From the NCBI GenBank assembly GCA_964554875.1, contig CAZKQJ010000024.1:7916-71915 (forward strand): a stretch of 64,000 bases of DNA, written 5' to 3'. This DNA comes from Marispirochaeta sp964554875. Its GTDB lineage: Bacteria > Spirochaetota > Spirochaetia > JC444 > Marispirochaetaceae. Below the pieces are notes generated by a model that was not told the origin of the DNA, made no database searches, and saw nothing but the letters and a program-made list of their open reading frames with translations. A program made the translations under genes and the position numbers. Shown one piece after another: positions 33,598-40,829 of the stretch (position 1 is its first letter; the number at the start of each line of letters is the position of its first letter).

Positions 33598-35026
33598 ACA
33601 GCACGGCAGTTGCGGCCCATGCCGTCAGGGCCACCAGAATGTAAACCTGAAATGATGTGACCGAATACAGCGTCTCCCGGACCAGGGATTTGAGCAGCAG
33701 CCGTCCCTTTCCCTGCAGCCGGGAGAGCAAGCCTGAAAACTGAAATCCAGGAGAATGGTCGCGTAACAGCAGCTTTCTGCCGAAAAACAGCCACATAAGC
33801 GATGCTGCCGCCAGGGGCAGAACAGCGGACAGCATACGATCCGCAGTATAATAGCGGTATTCAGGGAGAAATGGTATCCGGGATGGAAAGACCCCTGTCA
33901 GCACGGAACAGAGGGCCAGCACCGCCATTACGGCCAGCATCGGCGCAGGAGCTTCAGCAATCCTTTCATTCCGCGGCCGGGGCTGGAGGAAAACCGCATA
34001 TATCAGCTTTATAAATGAAAGTCCGGTACCCGCCGATACAATCGTCATTATCCAATACAGGACCCCGGGACCGCTTGCGCTTTTCAGTAATGCCTTGCTG
34101 GTATATCCGCTGAAAAACGGCAGCCCTGCGATGCTTGCTGAGGCAATCACGCCGAACAGAAAGGTCAGAGGCATGTATCGTCCCAGTCCCCCAAGACGCC
34201 TGAGGTCCTCTTCTCCTGTACGGTAAATAACGGCACCTATTACCATGAACAGCAGGGCTTTGTAAATAATATGATTTACCGCATGAAAAATACCGGCATT
34301 GATACCTGCTTCACCGGCAAGTCCCACACCAATGAGCATGTAGCCCACCTGACTGATGATATGGTAACTGAGCAGCTTGCGTGCGGAATGCTGACGCAGG
34401 GCCCACAAGACGCCGGTAAGGGCCATAAAGGCTCCCAGGTACGGCAGGACGGGAACGGATAAGAGCCGCGCAGCGGTATAGACCCCGACCTTGGTTCCAT
34501 ATACCGAAAGCAGCGGCGATACGGAAAAGTGTGCCGCCGGATAACTGTCGACCAGCCAGAAATGCAGCGGCATCGCGGCCGTTTTCAAGGCTACTGCAAA
34601 AAGAATAAACACTCCCGCAGGTGCCGATGCCGGAGAGACAACAGTAAGAGCAAGACTCTGCGTCGCACTATAGTGGATTACAATTCCGGTAAAGAGAGAA
34701 GCCGCAGCAATTATTTGAAATGCAATGTATTCATAAGCGAAACGAGGTCCGGGCCGTATTTCGGTACTTCCGACTATGATGAAAAACCCGGAAAAGGCAA
34801 GGAGTTCCCAACCGACAAGAAGCGATATACAGTCAGCAGCGAGAAGAGCGGTAATACCGCCGAGTATATGCACCAGCAGGGCTGTATTCAGAAGGAGTCC
34901 GCGGCGGGAAAATCCGTAACCGTAGGCAGAAAAAGCATAAACAAGACTCAGTACCCCCATGACGATAAAAACAGCGAGTAAAATTCCCTCCAGACCCTGC
35001 GGAAGCGCGAAGGAGGGCCGGATCAT
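33581..35026 (-). CDS. Proton-translocating antiporter subunit, MrpD/NuoN-like (second copy)
   Basis: 481 residues, about 14 membrane helices, of the proton-conducting NADH-quinone oxidoreductase/antiporter family. LLVGWELLAFSGFFIIVG holds the key Glu in the fifth-helix region, and ALKTAAMPLHFWLVDSYPAA is the seventh-to-eighth-helix Lys/His segment. AVNHIIYKALLFM carries a later Lys. It is the final gene of the operon, overlapping the first D-like gene by four bases. It may take the place of the absent MrpA antiporter domain. Confidence 0.82.
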   Translation of the reverse strand: MIRPSFALPQGLEGILLAVFIVMGVLSLVYAFSAYGYGFSRRGLLLNTALLVHILGGITALLAADCISLLVGWELLAFSGFFIIVGSTEIRPGPRFAYEYIAFQIIAAASLFTGIVIHYSATQSLALTVVSPASAPAGVFILFAVALKTAAMPLHFWLVDSYPAAHFSVSPLLSVYGTKVGVYTAARLLSVPVLPYLGAFMALTGVLWALRQHSARKLLSYHIISQVGYMLIGVGLAGEAGINAGIFHAVNHIIYKALLFMVIGAVIYRTGEEDLRRLGGLGRYMPLTFLFGVIASASIAGLPFFSGYTSKALLKSASGPGVLYWIMTIVSAGTGLSFIKLIYAVFLQPRPRNERIAEAPAPMLAVMAVLALCSVLTGVFPSRIPFLPEYRYYTADRMLSAVLPLAAASLMWLFFGRKLLLRDHSPGFQFSGLLSRLQGKGRLLLKSLVRETLYSVTSFQVYILVALTAWAATAVLFILRM

Positions 35027-36546
35027 TGCAGAGCTCCGGCGAGGAGGATTTCCATATATTCTGCCGGTTCTCTCAGTCTGAAGGCAGCGGCTTCAAATAC
35101 GGAATAAAAATCCTGCGGGAAAAAAGCTGCTGAAAGAGAATACAGGCACAGGACCATGAGTACCAGTAAAGCCCCTGCTGCTTGTCTTTTTGTCATACGG
35201 GCGCCCTGGATTCCGTTCCCGGTCTCGTGCGGATGCTGTACTGCGAGCACAAAGATACGTGCATAATACCAGAGGGATACAACAGTCCCGGCAGCGATAA
35301 AAACAAGAGGAAGGAGAAGCCCCCTTTCCTGCAGCGCAAGGGCTATAAGCCATTTACTGGCAAAGCCTGCAGTCGGAGGTATCCCGACGATTGCAAGGGC
35401 AGACAGGAAAAACATGATAAACATCGCCGGGAAAGAAACGGCGATTCCCCTCATGCGGGGGATAAAGGAAGAACGTTTCCCGGCTATAAAAAACCTGCCG
35501 CTCCAGAAGAGTGCGGTCTTCAGGAAAAAATGGTTAAAAGCGTGAAAGACGGCAGCAGCCAGACCAGCCGCCGTACCGCTGCCGATGCCAACAAATATAT
35601 ACCCTGCATGAGCAATACTGGAAAACGCCAGCATCTTTTTCAGATTAAGCTGAAAAAGCGCGCCGATATGTCCTGCTGCAATATTGATGCAACCGGCCAT
35701 CAACAGAAAACCGAACAGAAGCCTGCTGTGGGCTCCTCCCGCGCCGAGGACTGTGAAAATCAGGCGCAGGAGAGCATAGACGCCTGCTTTCATCACCACA
35801 CCGGAAAAAATACCGGCAACAGTACTCCCTGCGCCGTCATACGCATCAGCCTGCCAGAAATGAAGCGGAACGAGTCCGATTTTTATGCCAAGGCTGATTA
35901 CGACGGAAACCAGGACTACCGCGTAGCTTGCAGGCGGCATGTATGAAATCCGCTGGGCAATGTGGGCCATCGTCAGCGTGCCTGTCGCGTTATACAGAAG
36001 AGCAATCGCGATCAACAGAAGGGTACTGCTGATTGCTGCGTATACCATATACACAAAAGCGGAAATTACCGGCCTGCGCTTTTTTTTCAGGGCCACAAGG
36101 GCAATCGATACTACCGTGGTAAGTTCGAGAAACACAAAAAGGTTAAAGATGTCCCCGGCGACCATCTGCCCGCTTATGGAGGCTGTCAGAAGAAAAAAGA
36201 ATACATGCAGTTTTTCCTGCCGAGCCGTTCCGGTAGAAAATGAATACAGAAAGGCAAAAAACATGCCCAGGGCAAGAATGCAGAGGAAGATTACCGAAAG
36301 CTCATCAACCAGAAGCATGATTCCCAGAGGTGCCGCCCATCCCCCGACTTCGTACAGCAGGGGTCCCCGGATCAGCATCCGGGAAACAAGAAGCACCACA
36401 CAAAGCGGATGCAGCAGGAAACCGACGCCGACTATTCCCCTCCGCACAGCAGAAGGCCAGAAGCCGGCAAGAGAGCTGAGAAAGGCAAAGATAAGAGGAA
36501 TTACGATTACCAGTACCGGCAGATGGCTCACCCAAGAGACCGCCAT
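35023..36546 (-). CDS. mrpD: Antiporter subunit MrpD/MnhD-like
   Basis: About 507 residues from ATG 36546 (MAVSWVSHLPVLVIVIP); the longer open frame upstream is hydrophilic and overlaps mrpC, so it is not used. It has about 14 membrane helices. Motifs are FVFLELTTVVSIALVAL, GIKIGLVPLHFWQADAYDGA and AFNHFFLKTALFW, with the conserved Glu, Lys and His of proton-pumping subunits. It is expected to carry out Na+/H+ exchange as part of the multi-subunit complex. It overlaps mrpC by 19 bases. Confidence 0.86.
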   Translation of the reverse strand: MAVSWVSHLPVLVIVIPLIFAFLSSLAGFWPSAVRRGIVGVGFLLHPLCVVLLVSRMLIRGPLLYEVGGWAAPLGIMLLVDELSVIFLCILALGMFFAFLYSFSTGTARQEKLHVFFFLLTASISGQMVAGDIFNLFVFLELTTVVSIALVALKKKRRPVISAFVYMVYAAISSTLLLIAIALLYNATGTLTMAHIAQRISYMPPASYAVVLVSVVISLGIKIGLVPLHFWQADAYDGAGSTVAGIFSGVVMKAGVYALLRLIFTVLGAGGAHSRLLFGFLLMAGCINIAAGHIGALFQLNLKKMLAFSSIAHAGYIFVGIGSGTAAGLAAAVFHAFNHFFLKTALFWSGRFFIAGKRSSFIPRMRGIAVSFPAMFIMFFLSALAIVGIPPTAGFASKWLIALALQERGLLLPLVFIAAGTVVSLWYYARIFVLAVQHPHETGNGIQGARMTKRQAAGALLVLMVLCLYSLSAAFFPQDFYSVFEAAAFRLREPAEYMEILLAGALQ

Positions 36547-36869
36547 ATTTTGTCGATATTGAGTGTTCCAAAATGCCGGTAAATCAGCACTGAAAGCCCA
36601 AGGGCTACGGCGGTTACCCCCGCGCCGATAACAATGGCGGTCAAGGCCAGGGCGTGGGGAACCGGATCCACGTAGGTTTCGATCTCTGCGGAGAATACTG
36701 GTGCCAGCCCCCCCTCCCTGTAGGCGATGGCTACCAGGAGCAGGACAATTGAGGATTCCATAATTGAAAGGCCGACACATATCTTTATAAGGTTTCGATC
36801 GGTCAAAACGCAATACAGGCCGATACAAAACACACTGATTGCTGCAACAAAACTCATTTCGCGAATCAT
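36528..36869 (-). CDS. mrpC: Antiporter subunit MrpC/MnhC (NuoK-like)
   Basis: About 113 residues from ATG 36869, chosen because GGGG lies upstream and the following residues (MIREMSFVAAISVFCIGLY) match the family N-terminus. Three membrane helices are predicted. NLIKICVGLSIMESSIVLL contains the conserved NuoK-type Glu in helix 2, and DPVPHALALTAIVIG is the hallmark segment of MrpC. It lies between mrpB and mrpD in the usual B-C-D order. Confidence 0.88.
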   Translation of the reverse strand: MIREMSFVAAISVFCIGLYCVLTDRNLIKICVGLSIMESSIVLLLVAIAYREGGLAPVFSAEIETYVDPVPHALALTAIVIGAGVTAVALGLSVLIYRHFGTLNIDKIWRSLG

Positions 36870-36873
36870 CTGT

Positions 36874-37587
36874 CTAATCCCCGCTGCGCAGCAGCTGATA
36901 ATAAATTGACACCAGTCCGGCAGCAACTTTGAACCCAATAATGACATTCAGAAGAGGGAGAAATCCCGCGCTGACCAAATCTCCCGGACTGCCTTTGAAA
37001 AACCCCGCGCCGATATTGGACAGGAATCCGCTGCCGTGCACCACTCCCGCAAGTCCCACCAGAATGAAAGCCAGGGCACTGGAATATTCCGTATACGACA
37101 GAGCCGTGAGAGAAAGCTTCGGCAGCGAGAAAGCTGTTCCGTACAGAACACTTATCATGATCAATAAAACTCCCATGGTTACGCCGCCATGAAATCCCCC
37201 TCCGGGGGAAAGGTGGCCATGCAGAATAACATACAGGGGAAAAAGCCACAGCACCGGGTAAATATTGGCCACAGCGCAGCGCGCAAGATTCGACAGAGTC
37301 CGCCTGTTGCGGGACAGCCCGCCGCCGGACATCAGTACTGATACCGCAGAAACGGCAGCGAAGATAACAGTCGCTTCTCCCAGGGTATCAAAGCTGCGAT
37401 AGTCGAGCAGCACCGCCGATACCAGGTTCAGCGCAGCGGTTTCGGAAACACCATAGCGGATATAATGATCGGAGACCCTCTCTGCGGAAACGGACATCGG
37501 GAGAATGGCAGTACCAAGAACAAGGGCACAGCAAATCAGGACCCCGAGGACAATCCAGCGTTGCCTTCTCTTGCCTTTTCTGCTCAC
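36874..37587 (-). CDS. MnhB-domain protein fused to MbhE-like N-terminal part
   Basis: 237 residues. The first half (LDYRSFDTLGEATVIFAAVSAV) matches the MbhE/MrpA C-terminal module. The second half has HGHLSPGGGFHGGVTMG, the MnhB signature. In classical Mrp the first module belongs to MrpA; here it is attached to MrpB. About six membrane helices are predicted. The gene overlaps the DUF4040 gene by four bases, and mrpC begins a few bases after its stop. Confidence 0.83.
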   Translation of the reverse strand: MSRKGKRRQRWIVLGVLICCALVLGTAILPMSVSAERVSDHYIRYGVSETAALNLVSAVLLDYRSFDTLGEATVIFAAVSAVSVLMSGGGLSRNRRTLSNLARCAVANIYPVLWLFPLYVILHGHLSPGGGFHGGVTMGVLLIMISVLYGTAFSLPKLSLTALSYTEYSSALAFILVGLAGVVHGSGFLSNIGAGFFKGSPGDLVSAGFLPLLNVIIGFKVAAGLVSIYYQLLRSGD

Positions 37588-37826
37588 TTCGTCTTCCTTC
37601 GAGCCCTGCTGATAGCGGTAACGAAGAATGCCGTCAGCAGACCTGCTCCGATAACAGCCTCCGCCATGGCTACGTCCACCGCCTGCAAGAACGAAAAAAC
37701 CAGCGTCAGACTCACACTGAAAACCGAGAGGACAATGACAGATGTAATCATGCCTCGGACAAGGACTGCCGCTGCTGCGGCCGATACCAGCAGGACAAGA
37801 AGCAGAAAATAGGCAAAATTAAACAT
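37584..37826 (-). CDS. DUF4040/MbhD-like antiporter subunit
   Basis: 80 residues, three membrane helices. VDVAMAEAVIGAGLLTAFFV is the recognisable MbhD segment, which forms part of the MrpA C-terminus in other bacteria. It overlaps mrpG by eight bases. Independent MbhD and MbhE genes are typical of the Mbh/Mbx and split-Mrp layouts. Confidence 0.82.
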   Translation of the reverse strand: MFNFAYFLLLVLLVSAAAAAVLVRGMITSVIVLSVFSVSLTLVFSFLQAVDVAMAEAVIGAGLLTAFFVTAISRARRKTK

Positions 37827-38166
37827 TTCGCTTCATCTCCTGATATTCATCGACCACCAGGCGCCGACGGGCGCGATGGGAGCGGTAATTTGCCCTGGCG
37901 AGGGAATGAATGGATATGGGATTGGTTATAAAAAGAAAGATACCTATTAATACTGTTTTTGCCGCGTGCTGCAGCGAAGGTCCCATTACTGCTGACCCTA
38001 GAAGTATGAACCCCGCCCCGATGGTAAGACCTTTTGTCCCGGCATGAAGCCTGCTGTAGGCATCCGGAAAGCGGACCATACCAACCGACATGGCAAAAGA
38101 GAAAAACAGACCGATTCCTATAAGGACCATCCCTATAATACTTCTCAGGGTATGGAAAAGTCCCAC
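37819..38166 (-). CDS. mrpG: Antiporter subunit MrpG/MnhG
   Basis: 115 residues with three membrane helices. MVRFPDAYSRLHAGTKGLTI is the defining MnhG motif, and HSLARANYRS lies near the cytoplasmic C-terminus. Start ATG 38166 shares its first base with the mrpF stop, so the genes are coupled. It is a structural subunit of the Mrp complex. Confidence 0.9.
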   Translation of the reverse strand: MGLFHTLRSIIGMVLIGIGLFFSFAMSVGMVRFPDAYSRLHAGTKGLTIGAGFILLGSAVMGPSLQHAAKTVLIGIFLFITNPISIHSLARANYRSHRARRRLVVDEYQEMKRNV

Positions 38167-38420
38167 TACAGACCTCCCTGATGGTCTATAAACTTGACAA
38201 TGATAAGAAAATCGACAAACAGAAGAAGCGCGTATACCATGGCTATATCCAGAAAAATGCTGCGCTGGAACAGCTGCCCCAGAAGCACCAGTATTACCGT
38301 CAGCATGATCCCTATGGCATCGGCGCCGGCTACCCGGTCCAGCAATGCCGGACCGATAATGACCCGGACAAGGCAGACAAGGGAAAACAGCAGCAGTGCG
38401 ATTATTGCGGCGATAATCAT
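38166..38420 (-). CDS. mrpF: Antiporter subunit MrpF/MnhF
   Basis: 84 residues, three membrane helices. GPALLDRVAGADAIGIMLTV is the family signature, with the conserved Asp residues. It overlaps mrpE by four bases and mrpG by one. Expected role: membrane scaffold within the antiporter complex. Confidence 0.92.
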   Translation of the reverse strand: MIIAAIIALLLFSLVCLVRVIIGPALLDRVAGADAIGIMLTVILVLLGQLFQRSIFLDIAMVYALLLFVDFLIIVKFIDHQGGL

Positions 38421-38941
38421 TGAAACATCCTTCGGACCCAGGGGCGCATCCCGCTGGTTATTGTTTCGTCCATCTCTTTTCCCCCAAAGCTTGATACATC
38501 AATCCAGTGAACATAGAGGTCGTCATTTTCTTCGTCATATTCCAGGGACAAGGTGCCGGGTGTAAGCGTCAGGAGATTGGCGAGAACCGTAACAGCCGGA
38601 AGATTGGGCAGGTCGGCCTTGATCCGCACGATTCCGGGCCAGAAATCGATTGATGGGCGCAGGGCAAGAAATGCTATATAAAAACCGGAACGGACGACTT
38701 TCCATCCGAAAACAGGAAGAAAACAGAGAAGGAAGAACAGACGCCGCAGCAGCCTGCCGGGGGTCTGAGGCCCCTCGTCGCCCTTGCCCCGCAGTTTTCC
38801 AATACCGAGACGGAAATACAACAGCAGGGTCAGAACGGAGAGCAGTGCTCCGGCCGTCAGGGATTGAACCGAAATATCTCCGGAGAAAAATACCCACACA
38901 AGAAACAGCAGGAGAAAGAGCACCAGCTGGCGGCCGTACAT
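38417..38941 (-). CDS. mrpE: Antiporter subunit MrpE/MnhE
   Basis: 174 residues. Two N-terminal helices are followed by a soluble domain with LANLLTLTPGTLSLEYDEEN, the hallmark of MrpE, and VHWIDVSS. It is first in the operon and has a strong ribosome site, AGGAGG. Gene order E-F-G-MbhD-MbhE/B-C-D-D' differs from the classical A-B-C-D-E-F-G. Confidence 0.92.
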   Translation of the reverse strand: MYGRQLVLFLLLFLVWVFFSGDISVQSLTAGALLSVLTLLLYFRLGIGKLRGKGDEGPQTPGRLLRRLFFLLCFLPVFGWKVVRSGFYIAFLALRPSIDFWPGIVRIKADLPNLPAVTVLANLLTLTPGTLSLEYDEENDDLYVHWIDVSSFGGKEMDETITSGMRPWVRRMFQ

Positions 38942-38968
38942 GCATACCTCCTCAACTGATTGGTTTGA

Positions 38969-38997
38969 ATGATAAGTAACAGGAGTTCTGCTGTCAA
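38969..38997 (-). promoter_or_regulatory. Promoter of the mrp operon
   Basis: On the minus strand TTGACA (38997-38992), 17 bases and TATCAT (38974-38969) form a near-consensus promoter 28 bases upstream of mrpE. Confidence 0.8.
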
Positions 38998-39057
38998 GAA
39001 GGGATTGGTCCAGGGAAAACAGTACGGCAAGGATGCGTCAGGAAGCCTATATACAAA

Positions 39058-39091
39058 GAAGCCGGCTGAAGACTCTCCTCCTGCCGGCTTC
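39058..39091 (-). terminator. Probable terminator after the LarA-like gene
   Basis: GAAGCCGGC pairs with GCCGGCTTC around a 16-base loop. On the minus strand the stem is followed by a short, imperfect T-rich stretch, so efficiency is uncertain. Confidence 0.6.
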
Positions 39092-39117
39092 CGATTTTAC
39101 CTGCTCACGGCATGGTT

Positions 39118-40422
39118 CTACAGAAGATTTCCTTCAGCGTCGAACTCCATCTCTTTCGGTCCCTCGAGAATCTCGATATCCGGGTTCTTTTTCGCCTCGT
39201 CCAGCATGGACTCGGAAATCCATATCTCGTCCACGTGGGAGGAGTTCCGTATTCTTAAGACCCTGGGATTGTCCACACCGTTCCCGGTGCGGACATACAT
39301 GGCTGCCTGTATGGCCAGACGGTCGGTTTTCAGTACCATGGGCGTACGCACGGTAATGGCAACCCTGGCAGTCAGGGCGTTGGGATAGCCCGCATCGAAG
39401 TCAGCCTGGTCAAATACCTTTTTAGTTGTGTAATTTGCCATACCCATTCCTATGCAGTTTCCGTGGGTCGCTTCGGAAAGGTTCAACACAACGTACTCCT
39501 CCACCCGGGGCGGACCCGAGGCGAACTCGGTACAGTAACTGCCGGTAATGTTGGGGTCCATACCGTCGCCTGAATGGTTTTTCCCGATTTCGTCCACCAC
39601 CATGATATCGAGCTTATCGAAAAAGATCCGGGCCATCTTCTCCTTGGCTTCGATAAGGAGTTTTGGTTCTTCCTCGAGGATCTCCTCCGGGGTAAGGGCG
39701 ATGATACGGTTTGTCTCGTCATGGGCGTTCTCGATAATGGACAATCCGAAAAGAATATTGGCGTTGTTAAGAATAGCCGTACCATAGGCCACAACGTTCT
39801 CCGCCATTTTGCGGAAACCCTGGCTGTGACAGGCCTCGGCACCCTGGTGCTTGGCGACACCGATGGCCATCATTTTCAGCATGCCGCTTTCGTAAGGACC
39901 CCGGAAGGCTGTATGGGCTTTTATTCTTCCCACCAGGACTATTCCGTCGGCCTCGGATGCGTATTTGTCTATATAAACAGGACGACCGTCATCCAGGCTG
40001 GCGACCTGAACAACCTCCATGGAAGCCTTTATCGGCGCTCCCACATACTCCTCGGTAACACCGAAGCCCTCGATCATTTCCCGCTGACCTTCGGCCGTTC
40101 CGCCTCCGTGGCTTCCCATGGCGGGAAAGACAAAGGGTTTGGCACCCAGCTCTTTCAGGGCCGCAACGGTTTCCTTGATTATCAGGGCAAGATTCGCAAT
40201 ACCGCGGCTGCCGCAGGTAACCGCAATGGTCATTCCCGGTTTAATGGTTCCCGCGATCTTTTGCTGGTTTATCTGTTTCTTTATCTCCCCAGGAATATCT
40301 TCCAGTACGTCGTCATTCAGTTTCTGACGGACTTTTACCATCCTTGGAAGCGGGGTGTCGCCGATCATACGTTGAACAACACCATTCCGGTCCCAGACAC
40401 TTTCGCGCAGATTAGTACTCAT
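39118..40422 (-). CDS. LarA-like (DUF2088) protein, nickel-pincer racemase superfamily
   Basis: About 434 residues from ATG 40422, which follows AAGGGAG; the upstream start at 40470 is not favoured. The LarA/DUF2088 N-terminal domain contains GMTIAVTCGSRG and FPAMGSHGGGTAEGQ, and the centre has GRIKAHTAFRGPYESGMLKM with the Lys and His expected at the cofactor site. Lactate racemase uses a nickel-pincer nucleotide, and LarA homologues racemise or epimerise other 2-hydroxy acids. The divergent neighbour is the aldehyde oxidoreductase operon. No larB, larC or larE gene is in the window. Confidence 0.78.
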   Translation of the reverse strand: MSTNLRESVWDRNGVVQRMIGDTPLPRMVKVRQKLNDDVLEDIPGEIKKQINQQKIAGTIKPGMTIAVTCGSRGIANLALIIKETVAALKELGAKPFVFPAMGSHGGGTAEGQREMIEGFGVTEEYVGAPIKASMEVVQVASLDDGRPVYIDKYASEADGIVLVGRIKAHTAFRGPYESGMLKMMAIGVAKHQGAEACHSQGFRKMAENVVAYGTAILNNANILFGLSIIENAHDETNRIIALTPEEILEEEPKLLIEAKEKMARIFFDKLDIMVVDEIGKNHSGDGMDPNITGSYCTEFASGPPRVEEYVVLNLSEATHGNCIGMGMANYTTKKVFDQADFDAGYPNALTARVAITVRTPMVLKTDRLAIQAAMYVRTGNGVDNPRVLRIRNSSHVDEIWISESMLDEAKKNPDIEILEGPKEMEFDAEGNLL

Positions 40423-40469
40423 TCCACACACTCCCTTATAGCACAGGTATTCGATACTGTTAAAATACA

Positions 40470-40498
40470 ATTATCTTCCATAATCACTTCTTTTTCAA
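40470..40498 (-). promoter_or_regulatory. Promoter of the LarA-like gene
   Basis: On the minus strand TTGAAA (40498-40493), 17 bases and GATAAT (40475-40470). The rest of the intergenic stretch (40499-40738) holds no gene I can support. It contains an imperfect inverted repeat near 40546-40565 (TTACCATATA...TATGTAA) that could be an operator. Confidence 0.7.
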
Positions 40499-40738
40499 CA
40501 ATAATATAAGAATTGTATTAAGGGAATCTGTAAAAACGGCTTCATTACCATATACCGTATGTAAAAACGCATCCCCGGTCCGGGGAAAACACTGCAGCCT
40601 GCTGAAAATCACCGGGGCGCCCGCTTTTCGCAGATCCGTCAGCACATCCAATTCCATACCTTTTTACTAATATACTCATATTTGATCCCGAAGTAAAAAG
40701 TTCCGCAAGAGGATAGAGTGGAAAACATGCCGTCATAA

Positions 40739-40780
40739 GTATACAATCTTATATAATCGAACCCCTTTTGGTTGCGCAAC
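40739..40780 (+). promoter_or_regulatory. Control region of the aldehyde oxidoreductase operon
   Basis: GTATACAAT (40739-40747) lies just upstream of a perfect TATAAT (40752-40757). No good -35 is seen at 16-18 bases, which suggests an activated or weak promoter. A 10-bp palindrome GTTGCGCAAC (40771-40780) follows the expected start. The GTATAC site fits control by the operon's own FadR-type regulator. Confidence 0.5.
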
Positions 40781-40829
40781 TACAATAATTGGCGTACAAT
40801 ATGGAGACACTTTTTACCAGGAGCCGATT

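Noticed and set aside
40485..40736. Small open frames on the minus strand in the LarA-AOR intergenic region (about 56 and 63 codons)
   Set aside because: No ribosome sites, overlap with predicted promoter elements and no recognisable motif; probably chance.
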